DNA from: Candidatus Gastranaerophilales bacterium
GTDB taxonomy: Bacteria > Cyanobacteriota > Vampirovibrionia > Gastranaerophilales > Gastranaerophilaceae
DNA length: 5,232 nt
Reading direction: 5' to 3'
NCBI GenBank assembly: GCA_947630355.1
Contig: CANRHJ010000131.1
Coordinates: 1-5,232, forward strand
Shown: positions 1 to 5,232 of the stretch, one piece after another
Position numbering within the stretch: position 1 is the first letter of the stretch
How the letters are laid out: each line of letters begins with the position of its first letter
The notes under the pieces: model-generated
The model's input: the letters and a program-made list of their open reading frames with translations, nothing else
Database searches by the model: none
Told to the model about the DNA's origin: nothing
Position numbers and translations under genes: made by a program

Positions 1-258
1 AACGCAGGCAAAGTAATATATTCCGGTTGGTATGGCGGATACGGGAAGGTTGTTATAATCGATCACGGTTCTTGTACTGGGGCACCGACAACAACGCTGT
101 ATGCACACATGTCACAGCAAAAAGTATCAGTAGGCCAGCAGGTAACTCGCGGACAGGTTATAGGTTTGGTCGGAAGTACGGGATATTCAACGGGACCGCA
201 TTGTCATTTTGAGGTACGTATTAACGGTAAACCTCAAAACCCCAATAATTATTTGTAA
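1..258 (+). CDS. M23 (LytM-like) peptidoglycan metallopeptidase, C-terminal part
   Basis: Frame 1 is open from the window edge to TAA at 256-258 and gives 85 residues, so the N-terminus is missing. It matches the C-terminal half of a LytM/M23 zinc endopeptidase, which cuts peptide crosslinks in peptidoglycan outside the cytoplasmic membrane. Visible signatures are YGKVVIIDHG (residues 14-23), TLYAHMS (32-38, with the conserved His36), a VGQQVTRGQVIGLVGSTG stretch (44-61) and the zinc/catalytic HxH as H67-C68-H69 in GPHCHFEVR. The protein ends NGKPQNPNNYL, as usual for the family. The other zinc ligands (the HxxxD motif) would lie upstream of the window, so activity cannot be confirmed. Two oddities are an eight-residue stretch between IDHG and TLYAH that contains Cys25, and Cys68 inside the HxH. 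The next gene starts 11 bases downstream, which suggests an operon. The family is clear; the exact substrate and any N-terminal LysM or coiled-coil domain are not visible. Confidence 0.93.
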   Translation, partial: NAGKVIYSGWYGGYGKVVIIDHGSCTGAPTTTLYAHMSQQKVSVGQQVTRGQVIGLVGSTGYSTGPHCHFEVRINGKPQNPNNYL

Positions 259-261
259 GGA
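257..261 (+). promoter_or_regulatory. Shine-Dalgarno AAGGA deciding a GTG start for the LptD-like gene
   Basis: AAGGA overlaps the TAA stop of the M23 gene. It lies only 2 bases before the ATG at 264 but 8 bases before the in-frame GTG at 270. Normal spacing is about 5-9 bases, so GTG 270 is the better start. It also gives a cleaner signal peptide beginning MKIKIII. The overlap with the stop codon suggests translational coupling to the M23 gene. Confidence 0.6.
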
Positions 262-269
262 AAATGTCT

Positions 270-2651
270 GTGAAAATAAAAATAATAATATTATTAATAT
301 CTTTTATGTTTATAGTTCGGCAGAATGTATATAGTGCCGATTATTATCCCGAACTTGGAACGGATCCTTTTTATTCATCCTTAAACCCGTCTTATCTGAA
401 TGAAGAACCGGAAAATTCCGTATCCGTTATTGACCTGATTAAAAAGAAAAAGAATAATAAAACAAAAAAAATAAAAGTTCCGAAATCTGCGGAAAATAAA
501 GACAATCTTCAACAGCGGGATGAGAATAATTACAATGAAGAAGAAAAGAAAGTTGAGGAAGACAGTAATATAAATGAGGAAAAAAACAAAAAATATATAA
601 AGCCTGAAGAAATTGATTTTGATATTAAATCACTTAATGAGGCCCCCAAGAGCGAACAGAAAAAAACAGATAATACAAGCGGGAAAAAAGTTACAAGTGA
701 GCCTGCCGCAAGTATGGAAGCCGAGAAAAAAGTGCTTCCCGGCATACTTCCGGAGAATAACTCAAAGCAGAAAAAAGAAAGATTTGTAACTTCAAAATAC
801 AAAGATAATAACGCTTTAGCGAAGCAATTGGACCGCGATGAAAAAGAAAAAGAGCGCAAGGAAGAAAAAATAAGAAACGGTGAACCTCTTACTTTTTCAA
901 TAAAGAATTATTGGCCGTTTAAGAGAAAAGCTAAAGCAGCCGCAAAAGAAGAAGCCGTACCTGAAAATCCCGATATAGAGTTAAGTGCGGATTATATGGA
1001 ATATTTCCCCGATAGGTTTGAAGTAGAAGCGGTTGGAAACGCTAAAGTAGCATTTATAAAGCATAATACAATTCTTTCTGCCGATAAGATTGTATTCAAC
1101 TATGACAGAAATATTTTAAGGGCGCATCAAAATGTTGTTTTACAGTCTAATGAATCCAGGACGGAGGGTGATTTTATAAAACTGGATTTAAATAAGCCCG
1201 AAGGCTGGATGGAAGCTCCCGTAACAAAAACAGATGCAATAAAATTATCCGCAAAAGAGGCTTTTATATATTCCGATAAAATAGAAGAATATGATGGTGT
1301 TGCAAAAATATTACAAAATGAGACACTGCGTTTCGGCGCAAGGTCATTTGCAAGTTATGTTGATCAAAGTAATATTTTATCATCGGATTTTAATAAAAAG
1401 AATGAAGCAACGCAAAGCGGAGTATATTCTTTAAAAGCAAACACAATATATGTGGATTCAAGACAGGATCACGAGGTAATAACAGTAAAAAATGCGGATT
1501 TATATTTAAAGAACTATAAGATAGCTTCAATACCATCGGCGAAAATAGTAACGAATAAGAAATATACAAATATTGAAACGAATTTACCCGAGTTTGGAAC
1601 GTTAAACATGTTGGGTGCACATATAGGCCCTGCTGTGGTATTAAATGTACCTGGCGGTTCTACTTTAAAACTGGCGCCGCTTGTGACATATAGCAAGGAT
1701 AAGTTAGGTGTCGGCGGAATGGCAAGATTTCGTAACGAATATAATATGACGGAAGTTGCCTACGGTACATCCAGAGATGAGTTATTAATACGAGGCAGAC
1801 ACAAGTTAGCACCCGGTTTATTGTTGAACTATTCAAGATTAACAAATGAAAGCGAATGGTTCTTGGGATATAGAATGCCAAAATATTCGGCAGAGTTAAA
1901 TTATACAAGAAACGACTATGTAAAAGATTTAAGATTGAATTTTTCTCAGCGATTTTCAGCAGGTGCATTTATAGACAGACGTCAAAATCAAGATTGGAAT
2001 GATGCAGAAGGCAGATTTAGGTGGATGACTCAGGCCAATAAACCTATTTTTAAATACAAGAATGAAGAAGGAAATGTTTCGCTGGGAGTAAATGTAGTGG
2101 CACAAACAATGGCAAGTGTATATACAACGGGAGATACGGGCGGTTTGTTCCGTATAGGTCCTGCCGTAAGCTCACAAATAGGTCCTTGGAAACAATCAAT
2201 GATATATTATCAAACTGCTGTTGCGGGTGATACACCGTTTGATTTTGACAGATATCGTTACGGTCGTTCTAACTTTGTTTTGATTGAGAGTCTTAAATTG
2301 TGCAAATATTTATCTGTCGGATATCTTGCTTCTTTGGCGATGAACAGGGAAGTAAAATCAGATGATTTATTTCAGGAAAACAGACTTTTGTTAAGTATAG
2401 GACCTGATTATGCGAAATTCACAATCGGTTATGATTCTATCAGAAGAAATACAATGTTTGTAATGTCAATGCTTGTGGGTACAAAAGATTCCGATGTTAC
2501 ATTTAAAAAGACGGTATTAAAAAATCCCGAAAATTTTGGCAAACCAAAGGCAAAGAAGAAAAAGCCAAAAAAGAAGAATTACAGGAAGTATGTAAAAGAA
2601 GCGGAAAAAGCCGAAAAAGAGCAGAAGAAAAATAATTCTATTTCTTTATAA
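270..2651 (+). CDS. lptD: LptD/OstA-family outer-membrane protein (LPS-assembly-like)
   Basis: About 793 residues from GTG 270 (795 from ATG 264), close to the usual LptD length. LptD is the outer-membrane barrel that, with LptE, inserts lipopolysaccharide arriving over the periplasmic LptA bridge. In order: a signal peptide (1-22, likely cut after VYS); a very hydrophilic Lys/Glu/Asn-rich linker (about 50-230); an OstA/LptA-like beta-jellyroll region from about 234 (LSADYMEYFPDRFEVEAVGN, then ILSADKIVFNYDRNILRAHQ) through repeated sheet units to about 430; a beta-barrel-like region (about 430-750) of alternating hydrophobic/polar segments rich in Tyr, Arg and Gly; and a Lys-rich tail (about 750-793) ending NNSISL. 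The tail is unusual because barrel proteins usually end in an aromatic residue. The putative barrel is also shorter than in E. coli LptD, as in some cyanobacterial-type homologues. It is probably co-transcribed with the M23 gene. The last 14 bp overlap the convergent PLD gene. Family placement rests on the OstA region; a true LPS-transport role is inferred. Confidence 0.82.
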   Translation: MKIKIIILLISFMFIVRQNVYSADYYPELGTDPFYSSLNPSYLNEEPENSVSVIDLIKKKKNNKTKKIKVPKSAENKDNLQQRDENNYNEEEKKVEEDSNINEEKNKKYIKPEEIDFDIKSLNEAPKSEQKKTDNTSGKKVTSEPAASMEAEKKVLPGILPENNSKQKKERFVTSKYKDNNALAKQLDRDEKEKERKEEKIRNGEPLTFSIKNYWPFKRKAKAAAKEEAVPENPDIELSADYMEYFPDRFEVEAVGNAKVAFIKHNTILSADKIVFNYDRNILRAHQNVVLQSNESRTEGDFIKLDLNKPEGWMEAPVTKTDAIKLSAKEAFIYSDKIEEYDGVAKILQNETLRFGARSFASYVDQSNILSSDFNKKNEATQSGVYSLKANTIYVDSRQDHEVITVKNADLYLKNYKIASIPSAKIVTNKKYTNIETNLPEFGTLNMLGAHIGPAVVLNVPGGSTLKLAPLVTYSKDKLGVGGMARFRNEYNMTEVAYGTSRDELLIRGRHKLAPGLLLNYSRLTNESEWFLGYRMPKYSAELNYTRNDYVKDLRLNFSQRFSAGAFIDRRQNQDWNDAEGRFRWMTQANKPIFKYKNEEGNVSLGVNVVAQTMASVYTTGDTGGLFRIGPAVSSQIGPWKQSMIYYQTAVAGDTPFDFDRYRYGRSNFVLIESLKLCKYLSVGYLASLAMNREVKSDDLFQENRLLLSIGPDYAKFTIGYDSIRRNTMFVMSMLVGTKDSDVTFKKTVLKNPENFGKPKAKKKKPKKKNYRKYVKEAEKAEKEQKKNNSISL

Positions 2652-4368
2652 AGCAGCCTTCATCGTCTTTATCAATTTTTCCGTCAAAATCATTGTCAAT
2701 ATTATCAAAGCAAGAGCCGATTGAGTCGGGGGATTCCGCTTTGGGTGAATATTTAAGATATTTATCGGGAATTTTATTCCATAAATGCATAAATGTTGAT
2801 TTTAAATATTTGCTAATATCCGTATCTTCAATTATAATCACATTTTCATCATTTTTGTTTTCACCGCTGAAGGTAAAATTCATAGAACCGATTACTGAAT
2901 ACTTATCATCTATAACCAAAGACTTAGTGTGAAGTTTACCGGCATAATTTTCCGTTTTAATTTTTATTCCTGCATTTCTTATATCTGTTGTAATTGAAGA
3001 TTTATTTGAAGCGTTAGTAGCATCATTTATAATTCTTATATCAATTCCCCTTTTATGTGCAGTTATAAGTTCATTCAACAAAGCTTTATGAGTTAAAAAG
3101 AAAATCGGCATATAAATATAGTGTTTTGAGCTTTTTATAAGCGGTATGATTTCATTTATAATTATTTTATCTTGGGGTGAAAAAAGGATTTTAATTTTTG
3201 TTCCGTTCAAGTTATATTCGGCAGCGGGGAGGGATTTTTTTAAATTGTGGAATTTCCCGTTATACATTTGTTCAAATTCATCCGTAAAAGTTTTTGCGAC
3301 ATTAGGATTATTAATAAGAACGGATATATTTGAATTAAATCCTGTCAAGCCGGTAGAAGATATATTTGCGCTTCCGGTATATACTTTTTGTTTGTCGAAG
3401 ATAAAAAATTTATTATGCATAATAGCGGAAGCGGAATTTAATTCGCAGTTTTTGTCCGTATTAAAATTTTTAAGATAATTTGTCAATTTAAGAGTATCTT
3501 TATAGTAAGTTTCGTTATTTTTGTTGACGTCAAAGACATAGCGGAGTTTAACACCTCTTTTTTGTGCATTAATAAGTGCGTTGTATATTTCAGGCTGAGA
3601 ATCTATGCCGTATATAGCGAAATCGATTTGATTTTGAGCGTTGTCTATTTCATTTTTTAATGCGATACACGCGGAGGTTGTACATTTTTTTGAAGGCAGC
3701 ATTATTTCATTCAAATCGATAAAATATATGTTAATTTTATTTTTTGAAAAAATATCGGGTAATTTTACATCATAATTTTCATCAGAAGGGAGGATACAGT
3801 TTTTACAGGGGACAAAGTCTTTATCAATAGAATTCTTTTTTATTATTTTGAAGTTTTTAATTTTATAAATATCAGGACAAACAAAAGAGTGATACTTCTT
3901 GCTTTTCGGGTTGTACAAAACATAGTCGTTTAAATTAACGGATTTAATTTTCTTAATTAAATTTTCTTGAGATTGAGCGGAGTCATCATAAAAGAAGCCG
4001 GAGTCTAAAGCTAAATCTTGGTACTTTTTGCCTTTAATGAAGATGGAATTATCTTTAAAAATGACGTATTTATCAAGTAGAAGATTATTTGCGGTTTTCA
4101 CTGCATTATATTCAAGGAAAATTTTCTCGTCAGGTTTTATTTTATTTAAGACGGGATTATCGGATAAATCCGATTTTGAAGAGATGTAATAAATATTATC
4201 AATATTAATCGGAGTAGTTTCATCAAAGATATTATTTTTATTAAGGTCTAAATATATACAAAGGGGTGAATTTATTTTTAATACTTTAATATAAGAGTTA
4301 TTATATTTAATGAATAACAAGAGAAATAAAATAAATAAAATATAGAAAGCCGGAAAAAATTTTTTCAT
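2638..4368 (-). CDS. Membrane-anchored phospholipase D-like protein with two HKD motifs
   Basis: 576 residues, ATG at 4368, TAG at 2638-2640. Residues 4-21 form a hydrophobic segment after MKK with no clear cleavage site, so a signal anchor with the rest outside the cytoplasmic membrane is likely. Two PLD halves follow (about 230-370 and 390-535). HKD1 is H318-N-K320-x4-D325 with GSANIS at 332-337; HKD2 is H480-T-K482-x4-D487 with GSMNFT at 494-499. Both are intact, so phosphodiesterase activity (nuclease or phospholipid/cardiolipin-type) is plausible; the substrate is unknown. Extra parts are a calcium-loop-like DLNKNNIFDE (41-50); a His/Cys cluster H160-x3-C164 and C188-x2-C191 resembling the small putative metal-binding YHxxxC...PCKxC module found on some exported nucleases; and a C-terminal C553-x-D...DNDFDGKIDKDDEGC572 motif like Asp-rich calcium repeats bracketed by cysteines. 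No good Shine-Dalgarno precedes the ATG; the leader is AT-rich. It is convergent with the LptD-like gene and divergent from the XRE gene, so it is probably transcribed alone. Confidence 0.9.
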   Translation of the reverse strand: MKKFFPAFYILFILFLLLFIKYNNSYIKVLKINSPLCIYLDLNKNNIFDETTPINIDNIYYISSKSDLSDNPVLNKIKPDEKIFLEYNAVKTANNLLLDKYVIFKDNSIFIKGKKYQDLALDSGFFYDDSAQSQENLIKKIKSVNLNDYVLYNPKSKKYHSFVCPDIYKIKNFKIIKKNSIDKDFVPCKNCILPSDENYDVKLPDIFSKNKINIYFIDLNEIMLPSKKCTTSACIALKNEIDNAQNQIDFAIYGIDSQPEIYNALINAQKRGVKLRYVFDVNKNNETYYKDTLKLTNYLKNFNTDKNCELNSASAIMHNKFFIFDKQKVYTGSANISSTGLTGFNSNISVLINNPNVAKTFTDEFEQMYNGKFHNLKKSLPAAEYNLNGTKIKILFSPQDKIIINEIIPLIKSSKHYIYMPIFFLTHKALLNELITAHKRGIDIRIINDATNASNKSSITTDIRNAGIKIKTENYAGKLHTKSLVIDDKYSVIGSMNFTFSGENKNDENVIIIEDTDISKYLKSTFMHLWNKIPDKYLKYSPKAESPDSIGSCFDNIDNDFDGKIDKDDEGCFIKK

Positions 4369-4485
4369 AATTTTTATTTTACATGAAAAAGATATAAAAG
4401 GAATAAATGATGATATACGCTCCGGGATAGTTAAAGAGGGGATGAGGTGTATTAAACTGCGCGTTAAAATGTGTTTTGATTAAAG

Positions 4486-4514
4486 TTTCATAGCTATAAA
4501 ATAAGGTATATAAT
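4486..4514 (+). promoter_or_regulatory. Candidate sigma70-type promoter for the small ORF / XRE regulator
   Basis: A perfect -10 TATAAT lies at 4509-4514. A poor -35 (TTTCAT, 4486-4491) sits 17 bases upstream. Transcription would start near 4521, leaving about 114 bases before the XRE start codon. The AT-rich background makes TATAAT matches common, so the call is tentative. Confidence 0.4.
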
Positions 4515-4550
4515 GCGGAGTAGATTTTCAATTAAAAGCGGAAGGCATGG

Positions 4551-4622
4551 GTGAAAATATACCGGCAGGACATTAAGAATTTGGGCAATCGAATGGTTGC
4601 GGAATTGATTTGTATTGTTTAG
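4551..4622 (+). CDS. Possible 23-residue leader peptide or small protein
   Basis: A GTG-start ORF of 23 codons ends in TAG at 4620-4622. A strong Shine-Dalgarno GGAAGG (4540-4545) ends 5 bases before the GTG. The peptide begins MKIYRQDIKN (GTG read as Met) and ends AELICIV, with a basic/polar front and a hydrophobic end. It stops 12 bases before the ATG of the XRE gene and lies downstream of the candidate promoter, as a leader ORF would. The stretch is visibly less AT-rich than its flanks. I do not recognise the sequence. It may instead be untranslated leader or the remnant of a longer gene. Confidence 0.3.
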   Translation: MKIYRQDIKNLGNRMVAELICIV

Positions 4623-4624
4623 GA
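4621..4624 (+). promoter_or_regulatory. Shine-Dalgarno AGGA of the XRE regulator
   Basis: AGGA lies 10 bases before the ATG at 4635, at the long end of normal spacing. It overlaps the TAG stop (4620-4622) of the upstream 23-codon ORF. If that ORF is translated, the two would be coupled. Confidence 0.5.
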
Positions 4625-4634
4625 CGATTAAATA

Positions 4635-4973
4635 ATGAGAAATTTAAAATCAAAAATAGGGGAACAAATAAAGAAATATAGAATAAGGCAGGGGATGACT
4701 CAAAATGATTTAGCAGAAAAAATCGGTTTGAGTGAAAAACAAATATCCAAGATAGAGACGGGAGTACACTATCCCAAGTTTGAAAATTTCATAAAAATTT
4801 TGGATGTACTCGGGGTTCAAATGAAAGATTTTGACAATGAAATTCCTTGTGAGAACAATGTTTTAAGAAACAGTATTATTAAAACATTATATAAATTTAC
4901 GGAACCGGAACTGAAATATTGTGCAGTTTTAATAAAGCAATTAGATAAACTTATTAAAGATAAAAGAAAATAA
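4635..4973 (+). CDS. Small XRE-family helix-turn-helix transcriptional regulator
   Basis: 112 residues. Residues about 7-66 form a classic Cro/C1-type (HTH_3) DNA-binding domain: IGEQIKKYRIRQGMTQ opens helix 1, MTQNDLAEKIG (21-31) is helix 2, SEKQISKIETG (33-43) is the recognition helix, and the remainder (YPKFENFIKILDVLGVQMKDF) completes the five-helix bundle. A short polar linker is followed by a probable helical tail (about 76-112, FTEPELKYCAVLIKQLDKL) that may dimerise. There is no peptidase, kinase or toxin domain. The gene is solitary: the PLD gene upstream is divergent, and the next unit is a tRNA with its own promoter. Autoregulation through the intergenic region is plausible but not shown; no convincing operator palindrome is visible. 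Such small stand-alone XRE proteins are common in low-GC gut bacteria. Targets are unknown. Confidence 0.93.
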   Translation: MRNLKSKIGEQIKKYRIRQGMTQNDLAEKIGLSEKQISKIETGVHYPKFENFIKILDVLGVQMKDFDNEIPCENNVLRNSIIKTLYKFTEPELKYCAVLIKQLDKLIKDKRK

Positions 4974-4981
4974 AAATTTTA

Positions 4982-5010
4982 TTTACAATATAGAAATATT
5001 CCGTTAATAT
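4982..5010 (+). promoter_or_regulatory. Sigma70-like promoter of tRNA-Ser and the following gene
   Basis: TTTACA (4982-4987) and TAATAT (5005-5010) are separated by exactly 17 bases, close to the TTGACA-N17-TATAAT consensus. The predicted start near 5017 leaves a 5' leader of roughly 13 bases before the tRNA, to be removed by RNase P. No other promoter is evident before the CDS at 5134, so both are probably on one transcript. Confidence 0.6.
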
Positions 5011-5030
5011 AAAAGAATGAAAATAAATAC

Positions 5031-5117
5031 GGAGAGGTGTCCGAGTGGTTTAAGGTGCAAACCTGGAACGTTTGTGCAGGGGCGACTCTGCCGGGGGTTC
5101 GAATCCCCCCTTCTCCG
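5031..5117 (+). tRNA. tRNA-Ser (anticodon GGA)
   Basis: An 87-base class II tRNA. The acceptor stem GGAGAGG (5031-5037) pairs with CTTCTCC (5110-5116), with one G-U pair, and the discriminator is G5117, as is usual for tRNA-Ser. The anticodon stem CAAAC/GTTTG (5058-5062/5070-5074) closes the loop CTGGAAC, placing anticodon GGA at 5065-5067 (reads UCC and UCU). The long variable arm (5075-5092) folds as a 6-bp stem with loop GCGA. The T arm GGGGG-TTCGAAT-CCCCC spans 5093-5109. CCA is not encoded (the next bases are TTTT), so a CCA-adding enzyme is needed. The base before the 5' end is C5030, which could pair with G5117 as an extra pair. Confidence 0.97.
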
Positions 5118-5130
5118 TTTTATCGGAGGA
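5111..5130 (+). promoter_or_regulatory. Potential hairpin between the tRNA 3' acceptor strand and the downstream RBS
   Basis: TTCTCCG (5111-5117, the tRNA acceptor 3' strand plus discriminator) is complementary to CGGAGGA (5124-5130) over 7 bp with one U-G pair and a 6-base loop TTTTAT. The 3' arm contains the entire Shine-Dalgarno of the next gene. The pairing competes with the tRNA acceptor stem. The complementarity is seen directly; any regulatory role is inference. Confidence 0.35.
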
Positions 5131-5133
5131 ATT

Positions 5134-5232
5134 ATGAAAAAATTATTTATTATTTTCTTTCTTATTATGTTTATTTCTGCGAATGTAAATGCTGAGGATA
5201 TTGATTTTGATAAGAAAGATCCCAAATTAATA
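5134..5232 (+). CDS. Exported protein, N-terminal fragment (unknown function)
   Basis: The first 33 codons of a gene cut by the window end. ATG 5134 is preceded by a near-perfect Shine-Dalgarno GGAGGA (5125-5130) at 3 bases (6 from the GGA core), and the frame is open to the edge. Residues 1-20 are a textbook signal peptide: MKK, a hydrophobic core LFIIFFLIMFIS, and a probable signal peptidase I site after V18-N19-A20. There is no lipobox cysteine. The mature start (EDIDFDKKDPKLI) is acidic and polar and not diagnostic. The gene begins only 16 bases after the tRNA, so it is probably co-transcribed from the tRNA promoter. The function cannot be named from this fragment. Confidence 0.85.
   Translation, partial: MKKLFIIFFLIMFISANVNAEDIDFDKKDPKLI

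Noticed and set aside
27..212. 61-codon plus-strand ORF
   Set aside because: It is an out-of-frame shadow of the M23 peptidase, whose frame 1 shows clear family motifs.
530..859. 109-codon minus-strand ORF rich in Ser and Phe
   Set aside because: Its composition is just the complement of the Lys/Glu-rich linker of the LptD-like gene, with no RBS and no recognisable domain.
1390..2235. Several 60-100 codon minus-strand ORFs
   Set aside because: All lie opposite the barrel-coding part of the LptD-like gene and show no domain or RBS evidence.
2693..3478. Plus-strand ORFs of 79 and 110 codons
   Set aside because: They are antisense shadows of the PLD-like gene, whose reading frame carries both HKD motifs.
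4551..4973. Toxin-antitoxin pair formed by the small ORF and the XRE regulator
   Set aside because: The 23-residue peptide has no toxin-like feature, and nothing else nearby resembles a toxin partner.
2638..4973. PLD nuclease plus XRE regulator as a defence module
   Set aside because: The PLD-like protein has an N-terminal membrane anchor placing it outside the cytoplasm, the genes are divergent, and there are no other defence or mobile genes.
4967..4984. Inverted repeat AAATAAAAATTTTATTT after the XRE gene as a terminator
   Set aside because: The stem is pure A/T with no GC clamp and overlaps the tRNA promoter -35, so it is not a convincing intrinsic terminator.
5004..5225. 73-codon minus-strand ORF containing a GDSNPRQSRPCTNVPG-like stretch
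   Set aside because: It is the antisense of the tRNA-Ser gene. This peptide pattern is a well-known false ORF over tRNA genes, and the plus-strand tRNA and signal-peptide CDS explain the region.

Overview
The window reads as ordinary chromosomal DNA from a low-GC, double-membraned (diderm) bacterium. It carries an OstA/LptD-type outer-membrane protein, several short hydrophobic export signals, an M23 peptidase and AT-rich codon use. The mix of an OstA/LptD-like protein with a long Lys/Glu linker, a membrane-anchored phospholipase D-like protein and a small solitary XRE regulator fits the non-photosynthetic sister lineage of Cyanobacteria (Melainabacteria/Gastranaerophilales). That assignment is inference from protein style, not proof.

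Layout. Bases 1-258 are the C-terminal end of an M23 (LytM-like) peptidoglycan peptidase. It is followed after 11 bases by a LptD/OstA-family gene (270-2651), probably in the same operon, giving a small cell-envelope unit. A convergent gene on the minus strand (2638-4368) overlaps the LptD-like gene tail to tail by 14 bp. It encodes a membrane-anchored, exported protein with two HKD phospholipase D motifs, a His/Cys cluster and two Asp-rich, calcium-loop-like segments.

A 266-bp intergenic region (4369-4634) separates this from a divergently oriented small XRE-type regulator (4635-4973). The region has a candidate promoter and a 23-codon GTG-start ORF with a good Shine-Dalgarno. Next come a good sigma70-like promoter (4982-5010), a tRNA-Ser(GGA) at 5031-5117 without encoded CCA, and, 16 bases further on, the start of a gene for an exported protein that runs off the window.

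How the parts relate. The M23 peptidase and LptD-like protein both serve envelope biogenesis. The PLD-like protein probably acts outside the cytoplasmic membrane. The XRE regulator has no obvious target beyond possible autoregulation. The most curious local arrangement is at the tRNA/CDS junction: the 3' acceptor strand of the tRNA is complementary over 7 bp to the ribosome-binding site of the next gene. tRNA folding and masking of that site would therefore be mutually exclusive. I see no mobile element, CRISPR array, phage gene or recognisable defence system.
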